From the NCBI GenBank assembly GCA_018701175.1, contig JABIWF010000028.1:1-42456 (forward strand): 42,456 bases of DNA, read 5' to 3'. The position numbers were made by a program, and so were the translations under genes. Positions 9,184-19,600 of this stretch are shown here, piece by piece. The notes under the pieces are model-generated. The model was not told where the DNA came from and did not search any database. It saw nothing but the letters and a program-made list of their open reading frames with translations. The DNA comes from Methanobacteriota archaeon (GTDB lineage Archaea > Thermoplasmatota > Poseidoniia > Poseidoniales > Poseidoniaceae). The stretch's first letter is position 1, and each line of letters starts with the position of its first letter.

Positions 9184-10854
9184 TTACAACTCATCGATGT
9201 GAACTCTGTGTTGTTCACCGGTGTCTCTTGAACGAACGGTTACAGTTTGGTCTTCAAGCGATTGGTGATCGACCGTTATGCACCTTGGGACACCAATTTC
9301 ATCGGCCCGAGCATAGCGTCGACCAATCGAGCCACTCGAGTCATACATAGATACAATGTTAGGTTTCATGCATAACTTGGTGTGAATCGATTTGGCAAGT
9401 TCACCCATGCCGTCTTTTTCAAACAATGGGAATACGCAATAATCGACTGGTGCAACATGATCGCTTAGGCGTAGAGTCGTATATTCTTCTCCATCTTTGC
9501 CCACTTCATCGTAGGCATGGTCAAGGATGTGCCAAATGATCCGATCGATCCCGAATGCTGGCTCAACCACATGAGGAATGTACCATTCTCCAGAGAGGGT
9601 TTCAGTTCGCTGGTCTCGTTTCACATGCTCCGACTCAATCATCACTACATCACCCGTTTCAAGGGTAAGTGCGAGTGGGAAATGAGTTTCTGATGGAAGG
9701 TTTTCGACGGCGACTTTGACTGCACCTGCAAGTGCTCGGAATGCAGGTCCTGCTTTTGCACCATCAATGGTCCAACCATCAATTTCAACGACTTGTGGCT
9801 CGTCAAACTCGCGCCGAGCTCGCAATGTCTTACCAGTAGCGTTTTCGTGCGCCTCAAGGTCATAGCAGCCTCGATGTGCAATTCCTACACACTCAATCCA
9901 TCCGTAGGATCCGTGGATTTCAGCATCCCAGCAATCAGTCGCATAGTGAGCCATCTCATCGGCTTCATGTTGACGGAACCGCAGTCTCTGAGCATCAATT
10001 CCAACTTTCGTCAAAAAGTCAAATGTTTTGGCCATAAAATATCCAACCGTTTCGTGACGGATGATGTTTTTCTCGACTGCTTCACTGAACGTCATCTTGA
10101 CTTCGCCTTGCTCATCAGCTACCAGTGTAATCACATGGCCATCCCAAGCGGTGAAGTCATGTTTCGCCGGCTCATGAGGATTGATGAAATATTCCAATTC
10201 AGCCATGTTGAACTCTCGTAATCGAATCATTCCCTGTCGAGGAGATATTTCGTTTCTGTATCCTTTACCAACTTGCACTGCTCCGAACGGAAGGCGTTCT
10301 CGGTTGTGGCGATACAATGCTGGGAATGAAGTGAACATTCCCTGAGCGGTTTCTGGTCGCAAGAATCCTGGGCGACCAGAGCGCCCTGCACCAATGGTTG
10401 TGTTGAACATGAGATTTTGTGCGGTAATTTCTGTCCATTCCACCGCATTGCAGGACGGGCAATTTGGTTGCGATTTGTCTAAAAGCGCTTGCAAATCTGC
10501 CTTTGTCAGCGAGTCTGGATTCGGATGGAACGCTTCGAGTAAGGTATCCGCTCGGCTTGCTTCCTCACACGCCGAGCACATGGTCATAAAATCCGAAAAT
10601 TCACCGACGTGGCCAGATGCCTCAAGTACAGCGTATGGGGTGACCGTTGGGCAGGAGAGTTCGACGATGTTTCCGAGTGATAGCCAGTGGTTAAGCCATG
10701 TTTGGTTTACGCGATTTCTCAGCCTTCCACCAACTGGTCCAAAATCGTACAATCCCTTGGCTCCGCCGTGGATTTCAAAAGCAGGGAGCAAAATTCCTCT
10801 GCGTTTGAGCATTCCAGACAAACGTTCCAATCTGGCGGTATCTGCATCGGACAT
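9184..10854 (-). CDS. glyS: Glycyl-tRNA synthetase (class II, dimeric type)
   Basis: A 556-residue enzyme that charges tRNA-Gly. Class II motifs are clear: the RPETAQG segment (166-172), the motif 2 region GKGYRNEISPRQGMIRLREFNMAE (about 197-220, quoted in part), and a motif 3-like FGIDRI near residue 433. An insertion carries four cysteines (C93, C96, C132, C135) that can bind zinc, as in archaeal/eukaryotic GlyRS. The C-terminal third is the anticodon-binding fold (PVDYCVFPLF onward). The ATG at 10854 is preferred because AGGTG lies a few bases upstream; an in-frame GTG at 10860 would add two residues. It is divergent from the ferredoxin gene and upstream of rfcL. Confidence 0.95.
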   Translation of the reverse strand: MSDADTARLERLSGMLKRRGILLPAFEIHGGAKGLYDFGPVGGRLRNRVNQTWLNHWLSLGNIVELSCPTVTPYAVLEASGHVGEFSDFMTMCSACEEASRADTLLEAFHPNPDSLTKADLQALLDKSQPNCPSCNAVEWTEITAQNLMFNTTIGAGRSGRPGFLRPETAQGMFTSFPALYRHNRERLPFGAVQVGKGYRNEISPRQGMIRLREFNMAELEYFINPHEPAKHDFTAWDGHVITLVADEQGEVKMTFSEAVEKNIIRHETVGYFMAKTFDFLTKVGIDAQRLRFRQHEADEMAHYATDCWDAEIHGSYGWIECVGIAHRGCYDLEAHENATGKTLRARREFDEPQVVEIDGWTIDGAKAGPAFRALAGAVKVAVENLPSETHFPLALTLETGDVVMIESEHVKRDQRTETLSGEWYIPHVVEPAFGIDRIIWHILDHAYDEVGKDGEEYTTLRLSDHVAPVDYCVFPLFEKDGMGELAKSIHTKLCMKPNIVSMYDSSGSIGRRYARADEIGVPRCITVDHQSLEDQTVTVRSRDTGEQHRVHIDEL

Positions 10855-10931
10855 AGTCACACCTATTCACCGCTGTAAGAACTGGCCTTTCAACCTCACC
10901 GTCATGCAAGGCCCAATATTGCCAAGCGTAG

Positions 10932-10938
10932 CGTTAAG
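10932..10938 (+). promoter_or_regulatory. Candidate TATA element of the ferredoxin gene
   Basis: GTTAAGA is centred about 26 bases before the ATG at 10962. That is the spacing expected when archaeal transcription starts at the A of the start codon, giving a leaderless mRNA. No Shine-Dalgarno sequence is present to compete with this reading. Confidence 0.4.
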
Positions 10939-10961
10939 AAGAACCGCCGATATTGCAAATC

Positions 10962-11276
10962 ATGGGGCAGTCAATGGTGGCTATCGTCGAACCAGACTGT
11001 ACTGGTTGCGACCTTTGCATTTCTCATTGTCCGTTTGAGGCTTTACTACCGCTCGCTTCGAACCCCGAACATCGCAAACATTCGAAAAGACCGGTCGTTG
11101 TCGTTGCAGAACAATGTGTGGGCTGTCTTTCATGCATTGGGTCATGTCCAACGGGTGCTCTCCACGAGGTTGCGATTCCAATTGATGCCTCGCAGTCGCC
11201 TCTTTTGCTGATGCCTGATTCGCCGGACACAGAACCTGTCAACCGCTGGAAAAAAGGCGGAATCGGTTGGGCTTAA
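10962..11276 (+). CDS. 2[4Fe-4S] ferredoxin
   Basis: A 104-residue electron carrier with two complete cluster-binding motifs: CTGCDLCISHCP (residues 13-24) and CVGCLSCIGSCP (52-63). The two motifs are separated by about 28 residues, longer than in clostridial ferredoxins. The tail after the second motif (about 40 residues) has no cysteine. The ATG at 10962 is supported by a TATA-like element 26 bases upstream; a later ATG at 10974 is also possible. It is divergent from glyS and lies 81 bases before the Lhr-type helicase. Its redox partner cannot be inferred from the neighbours. Confidence 0.88.
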   Translation: MGQSMVAIVEPDCTGCDLCISHCPFEALLPLASNPEHRKHSKRPVVVVAEQCVGCLSCIGSCPTGALHEVAIPIDASQSPLLLMPDSPDTEPVNRWKKGGIGWA

Positions 11277-11289
11277 CCGAATTTTTGTA

Positions 11290-11305
11290 AACGCTTTGAA
11301 GCGTT
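11290..11305. promoter_or_regulatory. Inverted repeat upstream of the Lhr-type helicase
   Basis: AACGCTT and AAGCGTT form perfect seven-base arms around TG, 53 bases before the helicase ATG and 14 bases after the ferredoxin stop. As RNA it could be a small hairpin after the ferredoxin gene; as DNA it could be a dimeric regulator site. Confidence 0.4.
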
Positions 11306-11357
11306 AATTTGATTTACTCCTTGCACGCGACTCCGACCACGGGGAACGTGAAAAAAA

Positions 11358-14300
11358 ATGGCAGATATTCACTACTTGGACAATCCTTTGGAAACAGAGG
11401 AACTCCTTGAGTTGTTGTGCCCACCCGTTCGAAACTGGTTCAAAGACAAATTTCCAGACTTCACAGACCCGCAGAAACTCGCAATACCGGCAATCATGGA
11501 TCAAGAGCACTTGTTGCTTTGTTCACCCACGGGTTCAGGTAAGACGCTGACTGCTTTCCTCACCATCATTGACCAACTGGTTCGTCGAGCTCTCGATAAT
11601 AAATTGGACAAGCGAGTCTATTGCGTCTACATCTCACCGATTAAGGCTCTAGCGAACGATATTCAACGAAACTTGATCGGGCCACTCACCGAGATATCGG
11701 AAACCTATTTGCCGAGCCGTGCTCAAGAAATACGTGTTGGACTACGAACTGGTGACACTCCCCAGTCTGAACGTCAAAAGATGCTTCGAAATCCGCCGCA
11801 TATTCTCATCACCACGCCTGAAAGCCTTGCCATTGCGATTACATCGCCAAGATTCCAGCCGATTGTGAGTGAAGTTGAATACATGATTGTTGACGAATTA
11901 CACTCCTTAGTTCCTACAAAGCGTGGCGTACACCTCGCATTGACCCTCTCCTATCTTGATACCCTCCTCAATCGGCCAGTACAACGTATCGGTATCTCTG
12001 CGACGATGGAACCTCTTGAAACGGTGGCTGAGTATCTCGTATCCAGCGATGACCGTGAAAGCCGTGGCGACAACACCAAAGTCTGCATTGCTAAAATTTC
12101 GGGTTCAAGGGAACTTGATCTAGACATTTTGATTACAGACCCAAAGTTCAGTGATCTCTCAGTTCTCAAAATATTTGATAAAAACGTCGAAGCGATTGCA
12201 GATTTAATTGCTGCACACACTACGACACTTGTCTTTGCCAACACGAGGAAAATGACAGAGAATATTGTGCTAAAACTTCGTCCTTATCTTGGTGATTTAG
12301 TCGCTGGACACCACGGTTCAATGGACAAAAAAATCCGCCTCGACGTAGAGAAGCAACTCAAGCACGGGCATTTGCGTGCTGTTGTAACTTCTTCATCGCT
12401 CGAGATGGGTATCGACATTGGTTCAGTGGATTTAGTTTTGCAGATTGGTAGTCCCGGTGATATCGCAACAGCCTTGCAACGAATTGGCCGAGCAGGGCAC
12501 CACGTTGGAGGTATTCCCCGAGCACGTTTCCTACCATCGAGTGTTGACGATTTGATTGAATTAGCGGCTCTACAGGCCGCTATCCAAACTGGAGATATGG
12601 ATCGACTTGATTTCCCTGAAAATTGTCTCGACGTAGTCGCTCAATTCATGATTGGTTTGGTGATTATCAACGATATTGATATTGATGAAGCCTACGAAGT
12701 TATTGTCAATGCTTGGTCCTATCGCAACTTTGAGTACGATGATTTTATCGAAGTTCTCGATATGCTTGAGGAAGAGCGTCGTGTATGGGTCGATTGGGAA
12801 GAGAACCTCTACGGTAAGCGTGGCTACTCTCGAATGATTTACTACACCAACATCGGTACAATCGCTCCTGATAACTCATATCTCGTGTTCAATGCTGAGG
12901 GTTCAATTCTCGGGCAACTTTCTGGTTCTTTCGTATCGAATCTCCGTGGTGGAGATGTTATTTTACTCGGTGGTTCAACCTACCGTGTCACAAACATACA
13001 GGGCACTCGCGTGAACGTTGCATCCGTGACAGGACATCGTCCAACAGTTCCTTCTTGGTCGGGTGAAGCACGCTCGCGCTCACGTGAACTTTCCAATGCG
13101 CTTTTGAGCCTTATCGGGCACTGCATTGTCGCTTTACGCCGAGAACAAGATCCACGCATTCTCCTCCGTGATGCGTATGGGTTGTCGTCCGATGTTGCTA
13201 ATGCCATTGCTCGACACCTCGAAGAACATTCGATTGACTCGTTCCAAGTTCCCGACCCAAACCGAATTTTGGTTGAGCAGGTAATCTCTGGTGGACATCC
13301 GACGTACATGATTACCACATGCCGAGGAAGAGGCTTCAACACGGCCCTCGGATACTTCATGGCTGGGCTTGCAGAATCCAACAATATTTCAGTTATCGAA
13401 CTCTCCTTTGATGAAAATGGGTTACTCATTCGTACTTCGGAAGAAGTCGACCCCGGTCAAATGTATCAAGCGTTCAGAAACAACGACCACATTGAGGTCA
13501 TTGAGCGATACATCGTAAACACACAGATTTTTGCCAAGCGATTCAGAGAAGTATCTGGACGCTCAATGATTATCCCGAAGCGAATTGGGGCTGAAGAAAT
13601 CAGCCCTCAACAGTTCCAACAACGAGCTGATGCTTTGCTCAATAAACACCGAACCATCGATGACAGCCTCTTGATGAGAGAGGCCAAGAACGAAATTATG
13701 TTCGGCGATATTGACATGAAGAGTCTACAACAATTCCTCAAACTTTGTGTCAAAGGTGATGCTCGCATTGTTCACAACAAGGTGACAGTACCATCCCGTC
13801 TGGGTATGTCCCTGTTCATGTCTGCGTTTGAGGACCTCATGGCAATGAAGACACGGGCGTTCTTGGTCAAGGACATCGATCCTGCAGTTCTCCAACGGCT
13901 TCTCGGAACGCGAAGTTTGGCGACAGAACTCAGCGAAGAACAACTATCGAAGTTTTACCTCGACAAAGCACCTATTCCCGAAAATGCAGACCAATTATTC
14001 ATTCTCATGTCGCACGGTGGTGGCTTAGATCCATCGTTCCAAAATCCGCTCTATAACGACAAACTCAAGGACATCGACCTTGATTTAATCCGTGGTTGGG
14101 TTCAAGAATTATGCCAGGCAGGAAAAATCACCAAGTTGGAAGGAACCGGTGCATCAGAACTCGATGGCAAATGGTTCAGTACATTCATGGCAGAAATTCA
14201 CGGAACGCTGGGTTGTCTCTCCGTCAACGGCGGAAAAGAGGTCGATGATTTACGCGAGTTGCACACTCGTGGACTTTCGTACAGGGTTGCTACTGAATTT

Positions 14301-16640
14301 GACGGCCGCACTCCTACAAAATGGGACGAAAAAGAACTTGGGGACCCACACGAAGCACTGCGTGTCAAAATTATCGAAATGCTCGGAAGTGAAGGTCCGC
14401 AAACCGGTGATCTTCTCAGCAACCGCTTACCGTTCCCTCGAAATATGGTTGATCGAATCCTTTTGGAATTGGAAACCCGAAATGTTCTTTCTGTCGGGTT
14501 TTACAAACAGACCGACGATGCAGAATACATTCTCAAAATTGATGAACATCGCCTCATAGATGGTTCTGAAGATGTTGTTGAATATCGGTGGGTGCAAAAC
14601 CTAGTGTTGGATAAAACATTCAGGCAATATGAGGATGGTTTCGCAGCTTTCGATTCACACGTTTTGTTCCAAAAGCAGCAAGAACTCCTGTACCGAGTCA
14701 ATGATTTCAGGTTCAAAGATTGGCAAGACATGCAATTGGATTCGGATGTTATCATGGGCCGATTGTTGCACAATCGTATGGGTTACACGACCAAAGAAAC
14801 CATTCCAATGTTGCTTGGTCTCAAACCTGAACCATGGATTGGTCCAATGGAAGAAGAACTTCTTCGACGAATCCCAATTGGTGAAAACGTAACCCGTCAA
14901 GAAATACTGGCTGATTTCCCGAAGGGTGATGAGCACCGTGCTCTTCAACGTGACATCAAGTACGCATTGTCAAATCTTGAGCGGCAGATGCTTGTCGTTA
15001 AGCAATTTGAGGATGTTTCCGGCCGACGGAGAAGACTTTCTCTCTTCCACCGTGTTCATGGCGTTTATGACACTATGGATTTCGAGAGTTCATTGGTCGA
15101 TTTAATCCGACGGATGGGTCCTGTCAAAGGCAGTACACTTCGTTTCTATGTCTCTCGTTCGTTTGAAGATCTAACCATTGCACTGATGAATCTCGAGAAG
15201 GACCAACGCATCGCCAAAGTCATGGCTCTGGTACCGGACCCTGAAGCCTTCTACTGCATGCCAGATGAAGTTGAACTCTTGCAACGGCCTCGCAGAGAAG
15301 ACCGAAAAATGCGAATACTTACGCAATCTGACCCGTACGTTTCACGTTTCATTTGGGAAGTACGCAGCGTTCTTGACCGTGGATGGTATCTTCCGGTCTT
15401 CAAGGGCATAGACCCAATCGGGAAAGTGTTAATGTTCAAAGTCAACGATTACCTTGTCATCAAAGACCTTCATGTTCCAACCGCTTACCTCGATGAGTTC
15501 TGTTCCGCATTTGAGATTCTTCTTGAGAACCACGCTGACCAATTGGTCGATGTTGCAGTGATGTCCAATTTCAACAGTGAACCAGTGGCTAATTTGGATC
15601 AGACCACACGTTCTGCTCTCGAATCGATTGGTTTCAAAATGGCTGGAGAACGCATGATCCGTGGAGGTGTTGTTGATCCGCAGCCGAGAGAGATTGCAGA
15701 ACGGGCTTTGTTCTATCAACATCATTTGCACCAGAAAACACGTCTTGAGCACGAAAGCGCTGCCGTACGGAAAGTTGATGAAATCCGAGACGATTTTGCG
15801 CTCCGTGGACGTTGCGAATTGTACCGTGTCGACCTCAAAAGTATGGCCAGTGCGAATCGTTTACATCAAGGTGTGAACCTACGAGGTCATCAAGTATGGT
15901 CAACATACGAACATTTCCAAAACCTGCTAGCTATCCGTGGAGAGCCGCATGAAGAAGAGCTATGGGATATCGTCGAGTTCTTCAGTACCAACTCCGACCC
16001 AAACTTGTTCAAGGAGCGACATGCACTTACTCAATCTGAGTTCAGAAAATTGGTTCAACCACTCATTCGAACGGGTCACATTGTGCAAGACTACCGTGGA
16101 GGATTTAGAACGGTTAAAGTGGATAAGAATGCAGACCGAGTCGAACTACGGCGAGAGTATTTACGAAACTTAGTCAAAGAGTATCCAGTCATTACACTCA
16201 AGCAACTTCTGCGCCTTGCCGGAACTCCATTCAAACCTGAGGAGATTAAGTCTGTTCTTACTTCCTTTGAGGAAGATGAAACACTCGTCAAAGGCTTCCT
16301 CATCGAAGATCTCGACCAGGTATGTTGGGGTCGTAAGAATTTGCTTGAGGAGGCGAGAGATATCCCTCCTATACGCGACTTTGTTCTCCCACCAAGCGAC
16401 CCGATTGCTCCCTACTTCGCTGATATCTTGAAGGAACGCTTCGGTTTCGGTTCAGCATATTTGGTGTTTAAGAATGCTGAACCGATTGCAGCCTTCAAAG
16501 CGAATACACGGAACAACATCATCGATATCAAGGATTACGAGGGCTCTGAAAAAGCATGGAGAATCGTGAAGGAATTTGCTTGGGAGCATCAAATGCCGCT
16601 GCAGACGGATTTGAGAATCGGCGGCAAGCGATTGAAGTGA
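11358..16640 (+). CDS. lhr: Giant Lhr-type superfamily 2 helicase with long C-terminal extension
   Basis: A 1760-residue DNA repair-type helicase, about twice the length of usual archaeal Lhr/Hel308-like proteins and longer than bacterial Lhr (about 1500). Motifs: I (CSPTGSGKT, about 54-62), II as DELHS (about 178-182), III (SAT, about 214), and VI (QRIGRAGHH, about 374-382). The winged-helix and Lhr-core region follows to about residue 850. The extension contains two stretches that resemble the beta-barrel end of the AlkZ/YcaQ (HTH_42) family. One is at about 1319-1375 (QSDPYVSRF then WYLPVFKGIDPIGKV); the other is at about 1676-1740 (PPSDPIAPYF then AYLVFKNAEPIAAF). Bacterial Lhr has a related C-terminal domain reported to have uracil-DNA glycosylase activity; extending that here is inference. 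The ATG at 11358 follows a run of A. The frame is open throughout. Confidence 0.9.
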   Translation: MADIHYLDNPLETEELLELLCPPVRNWFKDKFPDFTDPQKLAIPAIMDQEHLLLCSPTGSGKTLTAFLTIIDQLVRRALDNKLDKRVYCVYISPIKALANDIQRNLIGPLTEISETYLPSRAQEIRVGLRTGDTPQSERQKMLRNPPHILITTPESLAIAITSPRFQPIVSEVEYMIVDELHSLVPTKRGVHLALTLSYLDTLLNRPVQRIGISATMEPLETVAEYLVSSDDRESRGDNTKVCIAKISGSRELDLDILITDPKFSDLSVLKIFDKNVEAIADLIAAHTTTLVFANTRKMTENIVLKLRPYLGDLVAGHHGSMDKKIRLDVEKQLKHGHLRAVVTSSSLEMGIDIGSVDLVLQIGSPGDIATALQRIGRAGHHVGGIPRARFLPSSVDDLIELAALQAAIQTGDMDRLDFPENCLDVVAQFMIGLVIINDIDIDEAYEVIVNAWSYRNFEYDDFIEVLDMLEEERRVWVDWEENLYGKRGYSRMIYYTNIGTIAPDNSYLVFNAEGSILGQLSGSFVSNLRGGDVILLGGSTYRVTNIQGTRVNVASVTGHRPTVPSWSGEARSRSRELSNALLSLIGHCIVALRREQDPRILLRDAYGLSSDVANAIARHLEEHSIDSFQVPDPNRILVEQVISGGHPTYMITTCRGRGFNTALGYFMAGLAESNNISVIELSFDENGLLIRTSEEVDPGQMYQAFRNNDHIEVIERYIVNTQIFAKRFREVSGRSMIIPKRIGAEEISPQQFQQRADALLNKHRTIDDSLLMREAKNEIMFGDIDMKSLQQFLKLCVKGDARIVHNKVTVPSRLGMSLFMSAFEDLMAMKTRAFLVKDIDPAVLQRLLGTRSLATELSEEQLSKFYLDKAPIPENADQLFILMSHGGGLDPSFQNPLYNDKLKDIDLDLIRGWVQELCQAGKITKLEGTGASELDGKWFSTFMAEIHGTLGCLSVNGGKEVDDLRELHTRGLSYRVATEFDGRTPTKWDEKELGDPHEALRVKIIEMLGSEGPQTGDLLSNRLPFPRNMVDRILLELETRNVLSVGFYKQTDDAEYILKIDEHRLIDGSEDVVEYRWVQNLVLDKTFRQYEDGFAAFDSHVLFQKQQELLYRVNDFRFKDWQDMQLDSDVIMGRLLHNRMGYTTKETIPMLLGLKPEPWIGPMEEELLRRIPIGENVTRQEILADFPKGDEHRALQRDIKYALSNLERQMLVVKQFEDVSGRRRRLSLFHRVHGVYDTMDFESSLVDLIRRMGPVKGSTLRFYVSRSFEDLTIALMNLEKDQRIAKVMALVPDPEAFYCMPDEVELLQRPRREDRKMRILTQSDPYVSRFIWEVRSVLDRGWYLPVFKGIDPIGKVLMFKVNDYLVIKDLHVPTAYLDEFCSAFEILLENHADQLVDVAVMSNFNSEPVANLDQTTRSALESIGFKMAGERMIRGGVVDPQPREIAERALFYQHHLHQKTRLEHESAAVRKVDEIRDDFALRGRCELYRVDLKSMASANRLHQGVNLRGHQVWSTYEHFQNLLAIRGEPHEEELWDIVEFFSTNSDPNLFKERHALTQSEFRKLVQPLIRTGHIVQDYRGGFRTVKVDKNADRVELRREYLRNLVKEYPVITLKQLLRLAGTPFKPEEIKSVLTSFEEDETLVKGFLIEDLDQVCWGRKNLLEEARDIPPIRDFVLPPSDPIAPYFADILKERFGFGSAYLVFKNAEPIAAFKANTRNNIIDIKDYEGSEKAWRIVKEFAWEHQMPLQTDLRIGGKRLK

Positions 16641-16641
16641 T

Positions 16642-16665
16642 TTGGTAATTCAATCATTTTACCAA
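16642..16665. repeat. Inverted repeat after the helicase stop
   Basis: TTGGTAA (16642-16648) and TTACCAA (16659-16665) are perfect seven-base inverted arms around a ten-base spacer. The right arm overlaps the palindrome described at 16661-16670. It could be a hairpin at the end of the helicase transcript or part of an operator for the next gene. Confidence 0.45.
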
Positions 16666-16670
16666 TTGGT
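16661..16670. promoter_or_regulatory. Palindrome next to the surface-protein promoter
   Basis: ACCAATTGGT is a perfect ten-base palindrome. It directly precedes TTGATAAGG (16669-16677), a TATA-like element centred about 26 bases before the ATG at 16699. With the TTGGT at 16642 this makes three TTGGT/ACCAA half-sites in 30 bases. Its position over the BRE region suits a repressor or activator site. Confidence 0.4.
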
Positions 16671-16698
16671 TGATAAGGTATCGACCGATGCTCAATTC

Positions 16699-19600
16699 AT
16701 GAAATCTCGCGTACTGCTCGTCCTGTCCATATTTCTGTTCAGTTTGATGACACCACTTATCGGTTCCAGCAGTGCCCAAGGGCCTGCAGAGATGGAAGTC
16801 CTTGGTACCGCTGTCAATCCTGCGAACAATCACACATATCACCTGCTGAGTGCAAGTTCGTGGGAAGATGCAGCCGATGCAGCCCGTGGCCTTGATGGTT
16901 TTTTGACCACGATTGATGACGCTGAGGAAAATCAGTGGTTGTTCGATACTTTTGCCTCTTTCGATAACCAGTCGCGTCACCTCTGGACAGGTCTTTCCGA
17001 CGCAAATCAAGATGGTTCATACCGCTGGCATGACGGTTCTCCATTCTATTACAACAACTGGGGTGACAGCCAACCATCTGAAGGTGGTGACGAAGATTAC
17101 GTCCATATCGCTAGCACAAACATGGGCAACATCATGCCTGCCACTTGGAACGACTTGGAAAACGACCCTCAATACTTCCCTGTTTACGGCGTTGTTGAAG
17201 TCGGAGAAGGTGCAGATTTCTCACTGCGATTTGACGGCGAAAGCGACCACATCGAAGTACCTCACGATGACAATCTCAACATCTCAAACGGACTCTATCT
17301 CTCTGCGATGGTGTACCCATTCACGACTGAAGGAATCCAGTTCATTGCCATGAAAGGCGACTACGGTTGGGGGATGTATCTGAATGAAGGCATCCTTGGC
17401 TATGCATCTGAATACAGCCTTGCTAAACACCCAATGTCAAACATGACGATCGAAGATAACATTTGGTCGCATGTAGAGGTTGAGTTTGTCGAATCGATTG
17501 GTGGTGAGTTTAGAATCAACGGTGTACCTGCGGGCCTCATATCTGCCGAAGAATCACTCATCCCACTCGGCGACTTTGGCTCCAACGATTGTTTCACATC
17601 CGGAGATACCTGCGACGAACTGTACATCGGTAGCATGGGTGCAGGTTGCGATTGCAATTACTTCGAGGGTATGCTTGACAACATTTCCGTCGGAACTTTA
17701 TCTGATAACTTATCGGAATCTGTTTGGGTAAGCAACTGGTCGTTTGGTGAAGGGGAAGGCTCTTTCACAATGGACCACGAAAACCGAGAGGGTACTGTTT
17801 ACGGAGCAGATTGGGTTATGCCTGATGGGACGATTGTAGCACAAGCAATCGAACTTGACAACGATATCGACTACTACATTGAATCTGCACAAGCAGGTGA
17901 CCAACTGTTGTTTTATGGCGATGTCGATGTGATGACCAAAGAGATGTATTTCAATATGTTTTCATGGGGTGATTTCGGTAAGGAACCAATCACCATTGAT
18001 GTCTATATCGCTCATGACCGTGTTCCAAGTTCATGGGATCATGATGCCTATTATGAGGCTGAATTCAGTTACATGTGGGAGAGCTGGAGTTGGCCTGAAG
18101 AGGGCAACTGGTGGGTTGTACTCGTTCCCCGAGAAGATGTGGAAGATGTTACCATTGCCTTGACATGGGTTGTTGCAGACCCGCCGCCCGCCCTTTCTGA
18201 AATGACTGAACTCATCAATGGAATTCCAGTGACTGGACAGTCTATTGACAGCAATCGGCAAACCCCGTTTGAAGATAGAATACTGTACTATTATGTCAAT
18301 GTAACAGAGCCCCTTTCAAGTTTGAGTGTTGAAACATATGATGGGACTGGCAATATCAATTTGGGTCTTTCTTGGATGACCGTTCCGGACCCGTTTGACC
18401 AATGGTTTGATATTTTTGAGCCTGGTTTTAATGATGATGCTATGAGTATGGACTCGAAAATGTCATGGAGTAATGGGCCTGGCAACGATGAAGTTGCTAC
18501 CATCTACGATATTGAACCTGGGCTGTATTACGTCTCAGCCTACACCTATCAAAGAGCCTCAGATTTCACGATTAAGGCGAGTTATACCTATGCTCCCGAT
18601 AACATCGAGCCGGAAGACGCCATTGAATTGACACCTGGTGTTGCCTACGGGCCATTGAGTGGTTACGATGGATTATACCAATACTTCACCATCGATGTCC
18701 CTGCGGATACCGAACGCCTCGAAGTTGACCTCTCAGAGGGATACGGTGAAGCGACGCTTTTCATGAAATACCTTGAGGCTCCTGACGCTGGTAATTATGA
18801 CCACCTTTCGGGTAGTCCTGGGGCTGGAGATGAAATTGGGTTTAACGACCCGTCACCAGGCATGTGGTACATCTTAGTCTACACAGATGAAATATTTGCA
18901 AACACCATGATTACTGCTTCGTTTGAAGATCGATATGTGTGGAGTTACGATGGAACTCCAATCCAATTGTTCAACGGAGAAGAAATTACTGGAATGGACG
19001 CACCGGCAGGTGAGGAACTTTACTTCTTCATTGAGTTTGAATACCCTGCTGAATACCTTGAGGTTGTCACCTTTGGCGGCGAAGGATCACTCTATCTCGA
19101 AGGAGAGGGTAACCAACTCTTCATGGAGTGGGACGATGGCTGGGTCTTTGAAGAGGATAATGGCGATGGCAATGATGGCAAAACAGGTGGCCGGCAAGGT
19201 GGAATGCCAGAAATGGGTTTCACGACTTCTCCAGTGTTTGAGACCTCATACGGTGAAGGAACTGAACAGTACATGTTTGTCTCTATGCCAGCAAACGGAC
19301 GTTTCGACATCACATTGATCGCTATTGAAGATGTTACTGATGTTGGATTGGTTGCGAATTGGGTTGAATCCGATATTCCTCCAGTCGATCCAAATCCAGT
19401 CGACCCAGTCGACCCAATTGAGGCTCAATCGTGTCAAGAATTTGCTTCTGAAGAAATGACTTATATCGATGAATACGAAGATGGAGTAATTTCGCAAAGA
19501 GAATACCAACGTTCTTTCGAAGACTTTACTGATTTTGACGAGATTGATCTCAACGGTGACGGCGAACTTGAGTTCCGTGAGGTCGTTCAAGAAATCTGTT

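Noticed and set aside
19381-19415. Short tandem repeat of about nine bases
   Set aside because: It encodes a PVDP linker between domains of the surface protein and is too short for a CRISPR or mobile repeat.
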